Assembly (NCBI RefSeq): GCF_026151205.1
Contig: NC_087084.1
Location: 9,236,894 to 9,300,893 of the forward strand
Length of the DNA stretch: 64,000 nt
Direction: 5' to 3'
Origin: Bolinopsis microptera
Taxonomy: Eukaryota; Ctenophora; Tentaculata; Lobata; Bolinopsidae
Positions 1-15,100 of the stretch are shown here, piece by piece. The notes beneath the pieces were generated by a model. It was not told where the DNA came from and searched no databases. It was given only the letters and a program-made list of their open reading frames with translations. Each line of letters opens with the position of its first letter. Position 1 is the first letter of the stretch. Made by a program: the position numbers and the translations under genes.

Positions 1-107
1 CTGGATTTGCCCACCCTGTGTCTACTTTCAGTTCATCTGCTAGAAACCCATTGAATTTCTCCACGAAAGTCCTGGTAAATGGTAATGTCTCATGATTATT
101 TTCAAAC

Positions 108-199
108 CTGCAGGACAGGGTTCAGGGTAGGAGGTGGACTCAACGCAGAAGTATCCGAGTGGACACACTGTATCTACGTCAATGCTTCCTTTAGGACAC
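108..199 (-). CDS. Exon 37: module segment, last exon in window
   Basis: 92 nt, phase 2 to 1 (CPKGSIDVDTVCPLGYFC). The minus strand at positions 1-8 reads AAATCCAG, a plausible acceptor, so the next exon probably begins just outside the window. Confidence 0.78.
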
Positions 200-3100
200 C
201 TGTAAACATGTACTAGACTTAAGATTTGTAATACTTCATATCATGTGCCTTTCAATGGCTTGGTTTGCGCCTACCTCAATTGGATAACCAAGTGATTTAT
301 AAATCATGAACAGGTGATTAGAAATGAATTGCTATATGATTACCAAGTAATTACCAAGTTATTAAAAACGAATTAACAATTTATTAGAAAGAAAGAAGGC
401 CCCACTATAAAACCCACCATTTTCCAGCAGGACATGCCGTACAGGTACTCTCTCCCTCCGCACTGTAACTTCCAGCCGCACACGGAGTGATGGACTTAGT
501 GTCACACAGGTACCCTGTAAATTACATTTAGTTAGTGGGTAGTTATAGAGATATCAGCGGTGTTTCCTGTCCTTAGTTAGCTGAAAATCATGAAGACAAC
601 AGTTCTGTGATACAATCCAGAATTGAGATTCTGAAACTCATGCTTGGTCCGATTGAACTCCGATGATCATTATTCGAGTCACTATATATTCGCTGTTTGA
701 TCTATAACGAGCTGAAGAGACAAAAGTTAATCAGAGTATAAATTTCACTAAATAAGAGCGCTGCTGAGCTCTAACCTGCAGGACAAGCAGTACAAACAGT
801 AGATTTGGAGTAAGAGAAGGTAGTCCCAGAACACGTGACAGGTTCTGCGGAGGAGTCCGGACACTTGGAGCCTGCTGGACAGTCCTTACACACCTGGGAC
901 AGAGGGACACTTTATCTAGTACTTCATTTGTTATCTTATACTGATTAGGTATATTGATATATAGATAATTCCATGGATCACAAACATATCCATATTTATT
1001 ATTTCAATATTTATTAGCTAATCCTGTGCACTGAGAAGACCTCTGAAAGGTGACTACTGAACCTGTAACCTGTAACCTCATAACCTGTAACCCAGTAACC
1101 TGTAACCTGTAACCTGTAACTAACCTCACTAGGAGAGGTAGAGTAGGTACCAGTAGGACAAGGTAGTTGTATCACAGCCACAGTTACTGGGCAGTAGAAT
1201 CCTGAGGTGGGAATGTTTGTGAAGGACCTGGTAAAAAGAAGGGAATAACCACCTCTATTCAAACTTGGCTTATGTTATTAAAATTCCCAGTATTTATCAT
1301 GGAGATAGAGAGATAGAAAACTCGCAAATAAAAAGGTACTGTCTGATGTCTCCAATGAGAAATGTGTCGTATATACTCACCGTTTGTGCAAGGAGTACAA
1401 GCAGCTTGAGCTCCGGCACTAAAGAAACCCTTTTCACAGGGAACATTTTGTGTTGGATCTGAGGTGGAAGGACAGGAGTATCCAGCCGGACAAGGCGTAC
1501 AATGCTGCAAATCAGGGATTGTTTAATTTATAAGTAATTGTTATTATTTTTACAGTCGATATTTATTTGAATCGTTATGTTGATTACCGGTGAACCGACC
1601 GATTTTTAAATTGATAAAACATTCCCAGATGACGTTACGGAAATCAATATTTTTTCATCCCAAAACAGCTCTTTTACAACCACATATACTTATATTTGAA
1701 TGCCTTCAAAATTTAGGAACATGATAACTTAGACCATTTCCAATTTCCATCAATATTTCCCCGACCATACATCAAATAATTTTTGCGTGGGAGGGGAGGG
1801 GGGACAAAGAGTCTGACAACAGAACAGTAAAACAAACCTGTTCTCCTAGCGCGGAGTAAGTGCCACTGTCACAGTCCTTCATGTCAGACCTATTGGTAGA
1901 GTAGCAGGACTTACCAGCCGGGCACTGTTCACAGTCGGATTTATCAGATGTTGGGATAAAACCTGGATAATAGTGGTGCTATCTTCGTTTTAGCCAAATG
2001 TTTTCAGTAAATGAAATCGTTGTTTTCTCCGATTAATCTGTCTTAAAAATGTAAACAAAATGTCACAACAGCCACTACGAGCAAACCTCAATCCTACCAA
2101 CAAAAACACTCCCAATAAAACAAACCCATAATTATTATTATATATATATTATTATTAATTATTATAATAATTCTACATACCAGGATTACAATCCATGGGA
2201 TAGTCCCCACCATCACATCTCTTCCCCTCCTGACAGCCACTACACGTCATCTCCCCTGGTAGGGAGTACTCTCCCGGACTGCAGGAGGAGATGGGGCTGC
2301 CGGAGATGTCACATGACTTGCCCAGTGGACACAGGGTGCACGATGCTGCTCCTTCTGCTGAGTACGTTCCTGGAGAGGTTGGGGGTTAGTAGTAGTGAGA
2401 AGATACATTAGTGGGCGGGGAATGAGTAGCAAACATGGGGAAGTAAGTTCCTGAGGGGAGGAGGAGGGTTTGTAAGTGGCTGAAATGGGGGAAGGTATTT
2501 TAAGGAGTTAGTATCCAGTAAGTTGTTGAAATGTTTGTAGGACGAAGATGTTATAAGTAGTAGGAGCTAACAAGACGTGATATGTGTAACGATGCTTCTA
2601 ATTAATTATTATGTGTACTTCAATTAAAGAGGTAGGAACTAAAATTAGAACTTGTTACTTGTATGTGGCCTCCAAATTCAGGCTATAAGGGTTCTATCTT
2701 TCTATGGGTCCAAAATAACCAATAATATCTCAGTTCTCCTAATTGTAATGCATAATTGGTATAGACAGTCAATCAATCACATAAAACTTAACGCTATTGT
2801 CACTCCTATGTCAGGGAATGATAGATTGCGATAACTAAAAATTGTGCCGAACAACATGTATCGGCTTACGACAAGCACCTACAAATTACAATTAATTATC
2901 TATAATTAATCACCTATCACAGCGACGAGCAGGAAAACGTCGTGCCAAGATACCATTCAATTTAATCAACTCGTTTCTCTAATCAAAATAACAAAGCTCA
3001 AAATATCAACTTCTGAATGAAACCTGTCACAAAATCAATTGATAATTTGCCAAATAAATAGCACACTAAAACTACCGAGTATTATATCGGGTCGGACTAG

Positions 3101-6100
3101 ATATTTGTATTACGTTTACTGTGCCACCTTATTGCGAGCGGGGATGACAGAGATTGCGTAAAAGATCAGGTAGTCTGTAAAGGTTGCCAGGGTAACCAGG
3201 GACTTGAAATCGAGTTTGGAGGATTCCAACGGTTAGAAGAGATTGTTCTACCAAGAGTTTAATAAACTTAACTGGGATTATTACGAGCATGCGGGTAATT
3301 TTGGAGAATATTTATTTTTAGGTAATATTTACTGTGCAGGCAATACTGATTTTAAACGGTTATGTTACGCATTAATGTATCGTGGTGTGACATGTAATTT
3401 TGTTAATCCCTTGTGCTTGATAAGTGAGTGTTAACTGTTAAGGAGCTGTGAATACTCAAAAAACACTCAAAAACACTCAAAAAACACTTAAAACACTTTA
3501 AAATGTTCAGATTTATATAAACTGGGAATCTCGGACTAAATTAGAACCGAACTATAAAAATTACTGAACTAACTGATAATAAAATTATCATAATTCAGTT
3601 ACAATGGCGAAACAAACTGATGGGATAAGTCAAGTGGTTCAGTAGAAGTATCTTACAAACAAACAAACAAACAAACAAACAAACAAACAAACAAACAAAC
3701 AAACAAACAAACAAACAAACAAACAAACAAACAAACAAACAAACAAACAAACAAACAAACAAACAAACAAACAAACAAACAAACAAACAAACAAACAAAC
3801 AAACAAACAAACAAACAAACAAACAAACAAACAAACAAACAAACAAACAAACAAACAAACAAACAAACAAACAAACAAACAAACAAACAAACAAACAGAC
3901 AAACAAACAAACAAACAAACAAACAAACAAACAAACAAACAAACAAACAAACAAACAAACAAACAAACAAACAAACAAACAAACAAACAAACAAACAAAC
4001 AAACAAACAAACAAACAAACAAACAAACAAATTATAGCTTAATAACTAACAAACTAACAAACTAACAAACTAACAAACTAACAAACTAACAAACTAACAA
4101 ACTAACAAACTAACAAACTAACAAACTAACAAACTAACAAACTAACAAACTAACAAACTAACAAACTAACAAACTAAATAACAAACTAACTAACAAACTA
4201 ACCAGTAGGACAGGTAGTTTCTGTTGGGGAGATGGTAGAGGGACAGTATTTCCCAGCAGGACACTTTGTACACTCCACAGAGCCCTTCTCAGCGTAGGAT
4301 CCTTGTGGGCACGGTTCGGGCAGGGTCTGGAGAGGGACAGAGGTAGGGAGATTAAGTTTAGTAACCGAAATTTACTATTTACTTAACGAGTTATCAAATT
4401 GTTAGTTGAAGTTTAAAATGTTTATCGGCTAAAATTTGATGGGCCCAAACTTTGAGCAAAAACGACCATTGCACTTCAAATATTTTTCAAATTGTTGCCC
4501 CTCTGGAACTTTCCAGCTAACTGACTACGTAGCTACAGGGCTGAGGGGCCTTATAAGCTTATACTTATAGCTAAAATTATCTGGAATAGCCTTATAGCTA
4601 AAATTATCTGGAATAGCCTTATAGCTAAAATTAGCTATAATAGCCTTATAGCTAAAATTAGCTTTAAGGTCAAATAGCACAAATAATTAATCAGCTAATT
4701 AAAGTACTAATTTACCAACTAATTAGCTAATAAAGGGAATATAAACTACTAACCTGAGGATTAGGACAAGCTGATCCAGCCGGACAAGTAAGACACTCAA
4801 ACACGCCCTGTGGAGAGTAGTTCCCTGCAGTACAGACAGAACCAGCTCCTGTTAAGCTACAACTCCTTCCTGTAGATATTGTGAGTAGTAATTAGGTAAT
4901 TAGCTGATGGTGATTAGTATTATCAAATTAGTTGACCTTATTTAAATAGTTGATTCTAAGTGATGACAGCCTTGGTACAATGTTGAAATTTAATTATTGG
5001 CAAATCACGATGTTTTAAATTGTACAAATAAGAGATTAATTGATAATTAAAACTAATAAATAATTAAAATTCCAAGATGGGAAGATACAAACCTGCAGGG
5101 CAGACTGTACAAGAAGTTTCTCCAACAGGGGCGTAGAACCCAGAGTAGCAGGGTATTGGTGTGCTGGTGGTTGATGGACAACTGTTTCCACCTGGGCACT
5201 GAAATATTTGTTTGACTAGTGAAATTATAAGTAGTTTGTGTTTCTTCGAATAAAGCTTTTGACTAGCGGGTTTCTAGTTATTATTAAATTATTGAAGCAA
5301 GCTTCTATATAACGGACAATATTTGACTGTTTAACGTCATAATATTGGTCACGTGCGTTACGTAAATTATAGTTCTTGACAGTAGAGCGACAAAACAAAT
5401 TTAGCTCGTGTATCACTTCACTATAAAACATGTGATGACGGGAACATAGAATCGACACACAAAGCAGACAATTTAATCGATACAAGTTGAATGTAAAATA
5501 TAAAATTTTACTCAGGGTTAGGTTTTTTTGTCCCGTTCTGATTGGTTCGCCCGATCATACAACAGATGTTCTGAGTGGACCACTGATTGATCACGTGACA
5601 AGACATAAAACTGAGCCTTCTTATCAGCATCGTGACCAAGGAGTGGTTATAGCGGTCTGCTATACAGCGAATCAGCATCGAGCAATTTAAACGCGTGACG
5701 TCTAACCAACCAATCATCAGCGAAAAGATAAGCGACACGCGTCCGAGTAAGATAAGGGTTTATCTATCATATGATAGCTCTAATGGCAGCTTATCAGCAT
5801 GGAGCAAGTTTGTCACGTGACTTTCTATTAGCCAATCAGGCCCAGGCTAGATGAATATGTCGTGATTATCAACTGGATAATATGCTGTTTATCCCACCTT
5901 AATCTTATCTTGCTTTATTTCCGGCTTTATTTGCCGTAAAGATGAAACTGGATAGTGGAAACAATAGACTTCATAACTTTTAGTGACAACAATGCACTGA
6001 GATAACACTAGTTATATGAGATAACACTAGTTCTAACTTTGAGATCACTTCAATAAAAACTACGTCCTCTTCGCGTGATCTAATTGCTTGCTCAGTACCT

Positions 6101-9100
6101 TCTCTCCGGCCGATATCTTTAAATCCTCTCACTATAAATCCATACTGCACATTCCAAGATTTCTATTTTCGATACCATCCACTGACCACTCCTTCTATCC
6201 TTTGCCTGACAACAAACTAAGCTGCAGTTCACTCGCCCACACGGAAAACTCCCCGCCTGTATAATACTCGTGTCATACTCATGGGTGCCAACAATCAACA
6301 TGTTATTCGTGTCACAGCACATTCTGACTATAACAGGGAGCATTAGCCGACGAGAGATGAGGAGGAGGAGAGGAGGGTTGAGTTGTCTAGACTGTGAGTA
6401 GTGGCTACTGCAAGTGAGTGGTTTGGAGGATCCAGGTTATGTTCGGTTTGATTTTGACTGCCTTTATTTATTTTTCAATACAAATTAAAATTTGGGTAAA
6501 TTTCGTGATTCGGTTATTTTTTCACCTCTTTGTAACTGTATGTGCCAAACAACAGTTGTAAATAATGGACTCTATATAAATCCCTGGATGAAACATGTTT
6601 CCATGGGGTCGCAAATCCTCATTCATCGCAGCCCTCTAGTTCAACTGCCTCTTAATTAAAAATATTATCTGTTCAGGTATTGCGATCTAGCTTGAGGAGT
6701 ATAAAGTTATTTGCCAAGATGCATTTAATCTTGTTTTGGTACTTGCTGGGAATGTTTTTTTTGAGGAAAAATTGTTCTATATGTTGCCTCTGAACGTCAC
6801 ACTAATAAAGAGTTTTGACTTTCGAGAACAAGGATCATAAAACAAGTAAGATTGAATATCCAATAATGTAAGTTCCACATACTTTAACATTGTATGAGTA
6901 GCTTAATAGGTCAGTGAGATAATCACGTGACAAAGTATTGGTGAAAACCGAAATGTTGCATTCTAGGGGTATGCTCGATATGCCTATTACATATTTATTG
7001 ATCAACTTTCTGTGGTGAACACTGAACATTGAAATTAAGGATCGAAACATATTTTGGGGATTGTATTTTGGAGATTGTATTTTGAGGATTGTATTTTGGG
7101 GATTATTTATTGTTTCCAAGCTCTTTCGCCACACATTTTACCTCTTTCTATGTTCCACAATTTGCTGCCCATTCGCTAGTAACAAAAGTTTACATTAGTT
7201 ACTCGAGCGTAATAGCATAGCTTAATAATATGGTGTGAGTAAGGAGCCACACGCTGGACTATGAGGGCGGAGTTACGGTTATCTGTCGAAATGTTAGGTT
7301 CGCGTGACCACCGTGTGCTAGTCACAAGAACAAATCATCTTGACAGATGCAGGTCACGTGCCAAGGTCACCGTCCACGTGCAGGTCACGTGCCAAGGTCA
7401 CGACCCACGTGCCAAGGTATTCACTGCATCTGAGTCGGTATGACTATGAGGCTTAGTGTGACCATGGACCAGTGACCAGTCACCGTTTTGTCCTTTGTTA
7501 CGGGCCCGATATGGAAGTTGCTTGTTTTTTGCCGTGTTTTGGTGCATTTAACAGTTGCACGGAAATATCGTCCCAAGAATCGAATCGACCTGATAACGGG
7601 AGAGCGTTTCACGTTATCCTGTATCATCTGGACTTCTAACTAGCTGACCATGGTGAGGGACAATGGAAATGGTGTAGTACATCCATCATATCCATAATGA
7701 TAATAAACCTATGAATAATGAATATAAGCCGCTCCCAACCTTACGCCCCAACACTAATTAACTTTCAACGTTTTAAAACTCACACATGTAGTTACGAGCG
7801 GCGTAAATTGTATCACAATGGCCCTATGGTGCTAAAAGTAAAGTATAACCGGACCCTTATCTTCAGTAGTTGTTGCACATTTTAAAACTTTTTGTTGTTG
7901 TTTAATTTTGCTTTAATTGCACTGACCACTGTATCTGGGCCACACTCTTCTGTTGATAAACTGAAACTTTAAATGCTGTTTTAAATTGTAAGCCCTGAGA
8001 ACTTACAACCTTTTGTTATCCCATGTTCAAATGCCTATTTGCTGGCTTAGGGGCCCACCTGCGTTCTGACGTGATGAGCAACTTATTAAATTAGTTGCTT
8101 GATATTTATAGTAATCACCCGAATCTACCAGTAGTATCTTCCCGTTTAGTAGCACCGCGCATGTGGCAATTGTTTTCAGTGTGCAACTGCATGTTTTCAT
8201 CGCCGAGGCCCCATTCTTGCTAATGATATCATAACTTCTCCTCATTACAGACAGATCGTGACTTAGAAATTGGACGACACATCACTGGAATCAGGAATGT
8301 TCTCTTTTCAAAACCAGTCACGTGTGTGCTTCTTGACGTACTGCTGAAGCTTAAAGCCATCTCCCGATGTTGTCTATATGTTGATCATTTTTATCATATC
8401 CAATCGGTTTAGCTTCACACGGTTACAGTATATGAATTTGTTTTCAGACTTGTCTCTGTCGGAATTTCAGTTGGATATAAAGGTAACATGTAGGTGCGGT
8501 AATATTTTGCAGATGGTGCGATTCCGCAGTCCGCACCCGCCTAGATTATTAATATGCGGCAAATAATTTGGAGACAAAAAAGACTAACATGCTAATCGTT
8601 AGCATAATCATATTCAATGTATTGTAAATTAACTTAGATTCTAACAGATTATATTGTGGGGGGGGGGGGGGGCAAGCATATTAAAGTATATTAAAATGTA
8701 GGATTTTTCCCGATTTTGACCCGGGGATATACTTTAATATACTTTAATATACCTACAATATACTTTAATATATCCCTATCTCCTTGGAGGCCTACATCAA
8801 AAATTGTTGCCTAAAATAAGTTTGAAATGCAATTCTTAATCGATTCCAAAAAGTTCTTGAAAAAATATTGAAAACTGATGGAGTTATTTCAATTTTAATG
8901 AAGTCATTTTGGCTAGTATTCCTAACCGAGATATTATGTGCAATTTTCCCAATTTTGTTCATGGAGGTCTTTTTACTTAGTATCCACTTTATTCAACAAA
9001 CACTGAGTTATATCTTTCACATAGAGTTAGTCTCATTAAAAAATATTGAAATTTTATCGAATTTGGGCAAAAGCGTATGCCCAAATATGGGCATATTTTT

Positions 9101-12100
9101 TAAAGCTCATAGCTCAGCCAATTTTTGACCAATCTGGATGGAAATTCATGTACTAGTCCTAAAACAGGCTTATCTTGCGAATCTGAGTGAAAAATATAGT
9201 TCATCATGTAAATCTTAACGAAGAATATAAATCTTCTAATTGTAGGTATATTAAAGTATATTAAAATGTAGGATTTTTTCCGATTTTGACCCGGGGATAT
9301 ATGTACTTTAATATACTTTAATATGGTTGGCCCCCCCCCCCCCCCCCCCCCCCCCTATTGTGTATCAACTAAAATTCCTGCACACTATAATATTAATATC
9401 ATCTAACTATAACTATAATAATAACTTTTTAATAATAACTATAATAATAACTATAATAATAACTATAATAATAACTATAATAATAACTATAATAATAACT
9501 ATAATAATATATCTAATCGTGACTAAAGCGCCTCAATGTCAATTCCATGAGGGCCAAGGATAACGTTCCAGCTTGATGAGCCATTAATTTGCCAAGATTC
9601 ACCCCTTTTGGTTTTTAATCAATTAATAACGATAATACCGAAAGTCGCTGCATTATCAACTTATTGTACACAACGGTACCAAATACACACATCTAATAGA
9701 ACGAATTGCGGCTGATCATGATGGTGCGAAAAAGTGCGGTATTATGTCAATAGTGCGATTCTGCATCTTATTAGACAGTTATGAGGATATTTTAAAAGTT
9801 AGGAAGTTGGAATTTGGCAGCTGATTAAGGTATATAAAGAGACCCTGTACTAAACAGGTGTGTTGCTACGTTACAGTAATCAACCAACCAGCCTTGACCA
9901 ATCAAATTACAGAATCACTGTCACGTGTTAAACGAATATTTCTGAACTCTCTAACTACAGACTGTGGAGCCAGGAGTCACATGAATTATTGAACATTGAG
10001 AGTGAATATTGAGATCAATGTTTATCATTATCGAACCTTAAAGAAAGCTAATTAATATTGATTTGAATGGTTGGCCATCTGTTGGCGTTACTATGAATAT
10101 TTAAACACATGAGACCCATACTAAATTAAGAAAATGATCCCACTCGGTTAAAATAGAATGTAGAGTGACCATGTGTTCACTGTTAATTTTAGTCCCTTTA
10201 CATTTTACAAGGTACCAGGTTTTCTCCTCATACGTGAATATTTCTTTTTCTAGTACGTGTTTCTTTCTTTACTTTGAACTTAATTGAGGGAGTTGAGAGC
10301 AACTCTGGAGTTTAATACTTGCTGACTCGCCGATCACTTCTCAGTAAAGGGAGGCTTCCTCTCTGCGCCATTGTCGCATTATTGCTATTTTTACCATTAT
10401 TGCTCTTTTCGTAAAATTAGCGAATAATTGTCTGTATTATGTCTTCATTTCTCGCCAAATGGATCATAGAGAGAATCCCCCTCCCCCGGTCCCCCAACAA
10501 AAGTACACCAGCATAATATATCACAGATGATTTGATTGCTGTGAGTAATAGACTCCCAGCTACAAACGTAAACTGCACACTTTAAGTGACTCCACCACTA
10601 CACACTTATATACGTAAATAGTTATTACATGCTACCCTCTTATATTCGCTTTGACACGTGACAGTGATTCTGGGTTTTGATTGGTTAATACTGGAAGCTG
10701 ATTGATCAATCACGGTCTGCACGTGTCAAAAATGGTATCCAGATCTATATCTAACCATTTTACTCCGCAAACCTTGCTCTTTCTACCTCGAGGAGCAATC
10801 ACTTCCAGCGGGTTAATCCAAGGCCATATAAGGACTGATTATAGGCGCCTGACAGGTATTTTTGCAGCGGCTCTTACTTGCCCCCTGTTATTTCATATTT
10901 GTCGAGATAAATGGATGCAAGCCCAATTTATAGTTTCTCTCTGGAACTGAAAGCTTTTGATCCTTATCTTGGGGCATTTTGTAGAATAGGACATCAACAA
11001 GTTTGCCTCAATGCCCTATCCTTTCATCATAATTTGCGTGTGCACTATTTTAAAGAGTTTCGAATGTAATGAGATTTCAGATCAATATAATATAAAGATA
11101 TAAAATGGTGTTAAAGCATTTCCATTCATTCAGTAATATATGTATAGAGACCTCTATCTATTCATATAGATTATAGAGGTATGAACGAGTTCTTTGTTAT
11201 ATATGGGAACTTGGCCACGTGGTTTGTCCTCAAATCACGTGGTGTGTCTTCAAAGCTTCGAAGGCAGCTGTTCATCTATTCACCATTTGGTCTGTCAACG
11301 AGGGAGTGGATATATAATTCCTTTTTTCTTGTTATTTAAATGAAGGTGTTGGAAGCTCGAGTTTTTGTTCCAAGTTTCTGAACTAGCTTTACAGTGAACA
11401 TAATATGTTGGTGTTCCTTTGTTAAATACGAAACCAAGGACCATGGACAATGGACATTGGTCGCATATTTGACTTTAAGACTGTACAAAAAAGTTTCTAT
11501 GCTTCTATAATCTATAACACATAAAGTCCTTTATACATTTCAACTCGAGCCAATTTTTCAGCTTCTGAAATGCCTGCTTCCGCGTTTCCAGTCCTCAGAT
11601 TTTGCTGGATTGATCTGGAAACTCGAGCGGCAGGTTTACCAGCCCAACTTATTGTATGAATAAAAACGTTTCCGTCAAGTTCACTAAGTGTTATTTCCCC
11701 GAATCCTGGCATTGCCATGGATACCGAGCTTCAGATAAGCTGCCTTGATCGTCATGCATTACCATCGTTCCGATGATATGCTTGTTGTTCAGCATTCGTC
11801 GACATCAATTAAGATGTTGAACACCTCGTACAACACCCAATTGATGTTCCTACATGCTTCATACCATAGATGTTAAAACCATTCTGGCCACATAGAGGGG
11901 TCATGATAAGTTATGTTGATTACTTGGAGTAACTTGAAACTTTAAATGCAATTTAAAACTTTAAAGTGACGCTAAAACCAAAATGTCACCTCATATTCAT
12001 AATTAGACGAGTTTCTTTCCAAGTAGGTATATCTGTCCGAGGAACAGCAATTTGTAAGCAATATGTTATTGTTATGGTTGTTGCTAAGGTTACGAGGACC

Positions 12101-15100
12101 TTATAGATCCAGAAGAATTTGAAGATAGGAGCCATTAAAGAAACATTTCTGACATTTCCTTAAGCTTTGATCGTAGACGACAAATTTGATTCGATTTCTT
12201 CGATTGTTTAATTTTCGTTGCCAAGCATCGAACTATGTTTACTGTTAATGATATGATCAATAAAACATTGCCTCATTACTTTAAATTCCACAGTCTGGAT
12301 GCTGTCGCTGTTATTGCTTGACTCTTTACAGTCTTGAGGACGCACACATTTTTTATTTTCAGATTCTGGGTTTATTTTTAAATTATCAATTCCTGAATGC
12401 CACATGAAATTCTTGCCCTTCCATTTTAATTCTCACAAAAATCATCAAAATCACTGTTGTCTGATAAAAACAGTGAAATTTAACTGCTTCTAACTGTTCT
12501 CTAGTCAGTGAGTAATGTCTTAATGTACAATTCAATTCGTTAGTATAGCTTCAGTATGAAACTAAGGACATTTTGAACCTGGGGTACACTCTGCAGTGAA
12601 AAAACAAACGTAACTCGACCAGGCCTACAATAGTGCTAGAAGCGTTGCGTGATCTCACGTGCAACTGCTAAAATAGCACGTGCAACTGCTAAAATAGCAC
12701 GTGCAACTGCTAAAATAGCACGTGCTGCAACTCGCTGGCCGTTGTCAAAAATTCAACCACGCCTGAGAGACACCACACTCAGTAATGTTAGAATTAGTCA
12801 CATTCTTAAGTTGTTAGCCAATTCTAACACACTCACTCGAGAGTAGTGTCCTGATCACCTCATGCAGTGCCTTCAATAATCATAGATCATCATTAAATGT
12901 GTTTGAATTGTTTTCATGATAAACCTTCAATTATTATTGCTTCACAGTTATATGCATGTTATAGATAAACTCGTCATCCTATTAACATGACGCTATTTAA
13001 ATTGGGTTTGTTATCACACTAAAATTCGTCAATTATATCTTTTTATAATTCAATCTAACGAATCAACATTGTAGGTCAGTCATGAAGCTGTGGTCAATAC
13101 TCCTTCTTACACTTCTTGTAGCCCTGCTGAGGGCTGATGAAATCGCAAATGATACCGACGGAGCTGACAGTGAGAGCGAAGTTGCAGATAATGGTGCTGA
13201 GTCAGGTGATGGTGCAGCCGCAGAAGCCGACTCAGGTGATGGTGCCGCCGCAGAAGCCGACTCAGGTGATGGTGCCTCCGCAGAAGCCGACTCAGGTGAT
13301 GGTGCCGCCGCAGAAGCCGACTCAGGTGATGGTGCCGCCGCAGAAGCCGACTCAGGTGATGGTGCCGCCGCAGAAGCCGACTCAGGTGATGGTGCCGCCG
13401 CAGAAGCCGACTCAGGTGATGGTGCCGCCGCAGAAGCCGACTCAGGTGATGGTGCCGCCGCAGAAGCCGACTCAGGTGATGGTGCCGCCGCAGAAGCCGA
13501 CTCAGGTGATGGTGCCGCCGCAGAAGCCGACTCAGGTGATGGTGCAGCCGCAGAAGCCGACTCAGGTGATGGTGCAGCCGCAGAAGCCGACTCAGGTGAT
13601 GGTGCCGCCGCAGAAGCCGACTCAGGTGATGGTGCCGCCGCAGAAGCCGACTCAGGTGATGGTGCCGCCGCAGAAGCCGACTCAGGTGATGGTGCAGCCG
13701 CAGAAGCCGACTCAGGTGATGGTGCCGCCGCAGAAGCCGACTCAGGTGATGGTGCCGCCGCAGAAGCCGACTCAGGTGATGGTGCCGCCGCAGAAGCCGA
13801 CTCAGGTGATGGTGCCGCCGCAGAAGCCGACTCAGGTGATGGTGCCGCCGCAGAAGCCGACTCAGGTGATGGTGCCGCCGCAGAAGCCGACTCAGGTGAT
13901 GGTGCAGCCGCAGAAGCCGACTCAGGTGATGGTGCCGCCGCAGAAGCCGACTCAGGTGATGGTGCCGCCGCAGAAGCCGACTCAGGTGATGGTGCAGCCG
14001 CAGAAGCCGACTCAGGTGATGGTGCTGCCGCAGAAGCCGACTCAGGTGATGGTGCCGCCGCGGAAGCCGACTCAGGTGATGGTGCCGCCGCGGAAGCCGA
14101 CTCAGGTGATGGTGCCGCCGCGGAAGCCGACTCAGGTGATGGTGCCGCCGCAGAAGCCGACTCAGATGATGGTGCCGCCGCAGAAGCCGACTCAGGTGAT
14201 GGTGCCGCTGCAGAAGCCGACTCAGGTGATGGTGCCGCCTCAGAAACCGACTCAGGTGATGGTGCAGCCGCAGAAGCCGACTCAGGTGATGGTGCCGCCG
14301 CAGAAGCCGACTCAGGTGATGGTGCCGCCGCAGAAGACGACTCAGGTGATGGTGCAGCCGCAGAAGCCGACTCAGGTGATGGTGCCGCCGCAGAAGCCGA
14401 CTCAGGTGATGGTGCCGCCGCAGAAGACGACTCAGATGATGGTGCTGTCGCAGAAGATGACTCAGACGATGGTGCCGCTGCCGAATCAGACGACTCAGAA
14501 GAAAATGATGATAGTGGTGCCGAAGAAGGAGATGACGGTGAATCAGAGGAAGTGTCAGGACCAGCTGATAGTGGATACAAAGTTCAAATCAGTTTTGTTG
14601 TTTTTGTGATCAGTTTAGTGAGAAACGTTCTTGGCTGGTAGTCAAAAATTCACGTTGATCAGATTTTACATTGCTTCCCATTCGATAGAGCCTCAGTATC
14701 ATACTGACAAACATTATAGAAAAGCAACTTAGCTGGGACTTTACATATTCTAAATATTGGACGATTATGAATGGATAATTTTATTGCTTCACAATACAAA
14801 ATATTTCTCAAATACTGTATGAATGTTGTAATGCATCACTGCAGCTAATTAAGATAAGTTGTTACTGACATTTCTGATGTGTTTAATTTTAAATTAATAA
14901 ATGTGTATCTGAAAACTGTTATAACAATGGTGTTCATTTTATTAAAGGTCATGTTTTTTTGTTTTTAGTTTTACAAAATATCTCTATTTAATTACTGGAG
15001 AAACATAAAAGTTTTAGTTTTGATGAGATTACTAATTATAATACGTCATGTTTAATTTAAAATTTTAACACGAATTAGGGGATTTGATTTGTTCATTATA

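Noticed and set aside
1202-1228. Longer version of exon 34 using the TTACCAG acceptor
   Set aside because: It would put exon 34 out of frame with exon 33 and create a stop; the CCACCTCAG acceptor fits.
3595-4030. Three 125-143-codon CLFVCLFV frames
   Set aside because: They are the (AAAC)n microsatellite translated in several frames.
6119-6343. 74-codon minus-strand Cys-containing frame
   Set aside because: The cysteines do not follow the module pattern, and no compatible splice phase joins it to exons 27 and 28.
11512-11718. 68-codon minus-strand frame with protein-like composition
   Set aside because: No splice partners, domain, paralogue or signal; too little to call a gene.
13063-14580. 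505-codon minus-strand and 490-codon second plus-strand open frames across the acidic repeat
   Set aside because: A 30-nt repeat without stops opens several frames at once; only the frame with the signal peptide, conserved ends and paralogues is supported.
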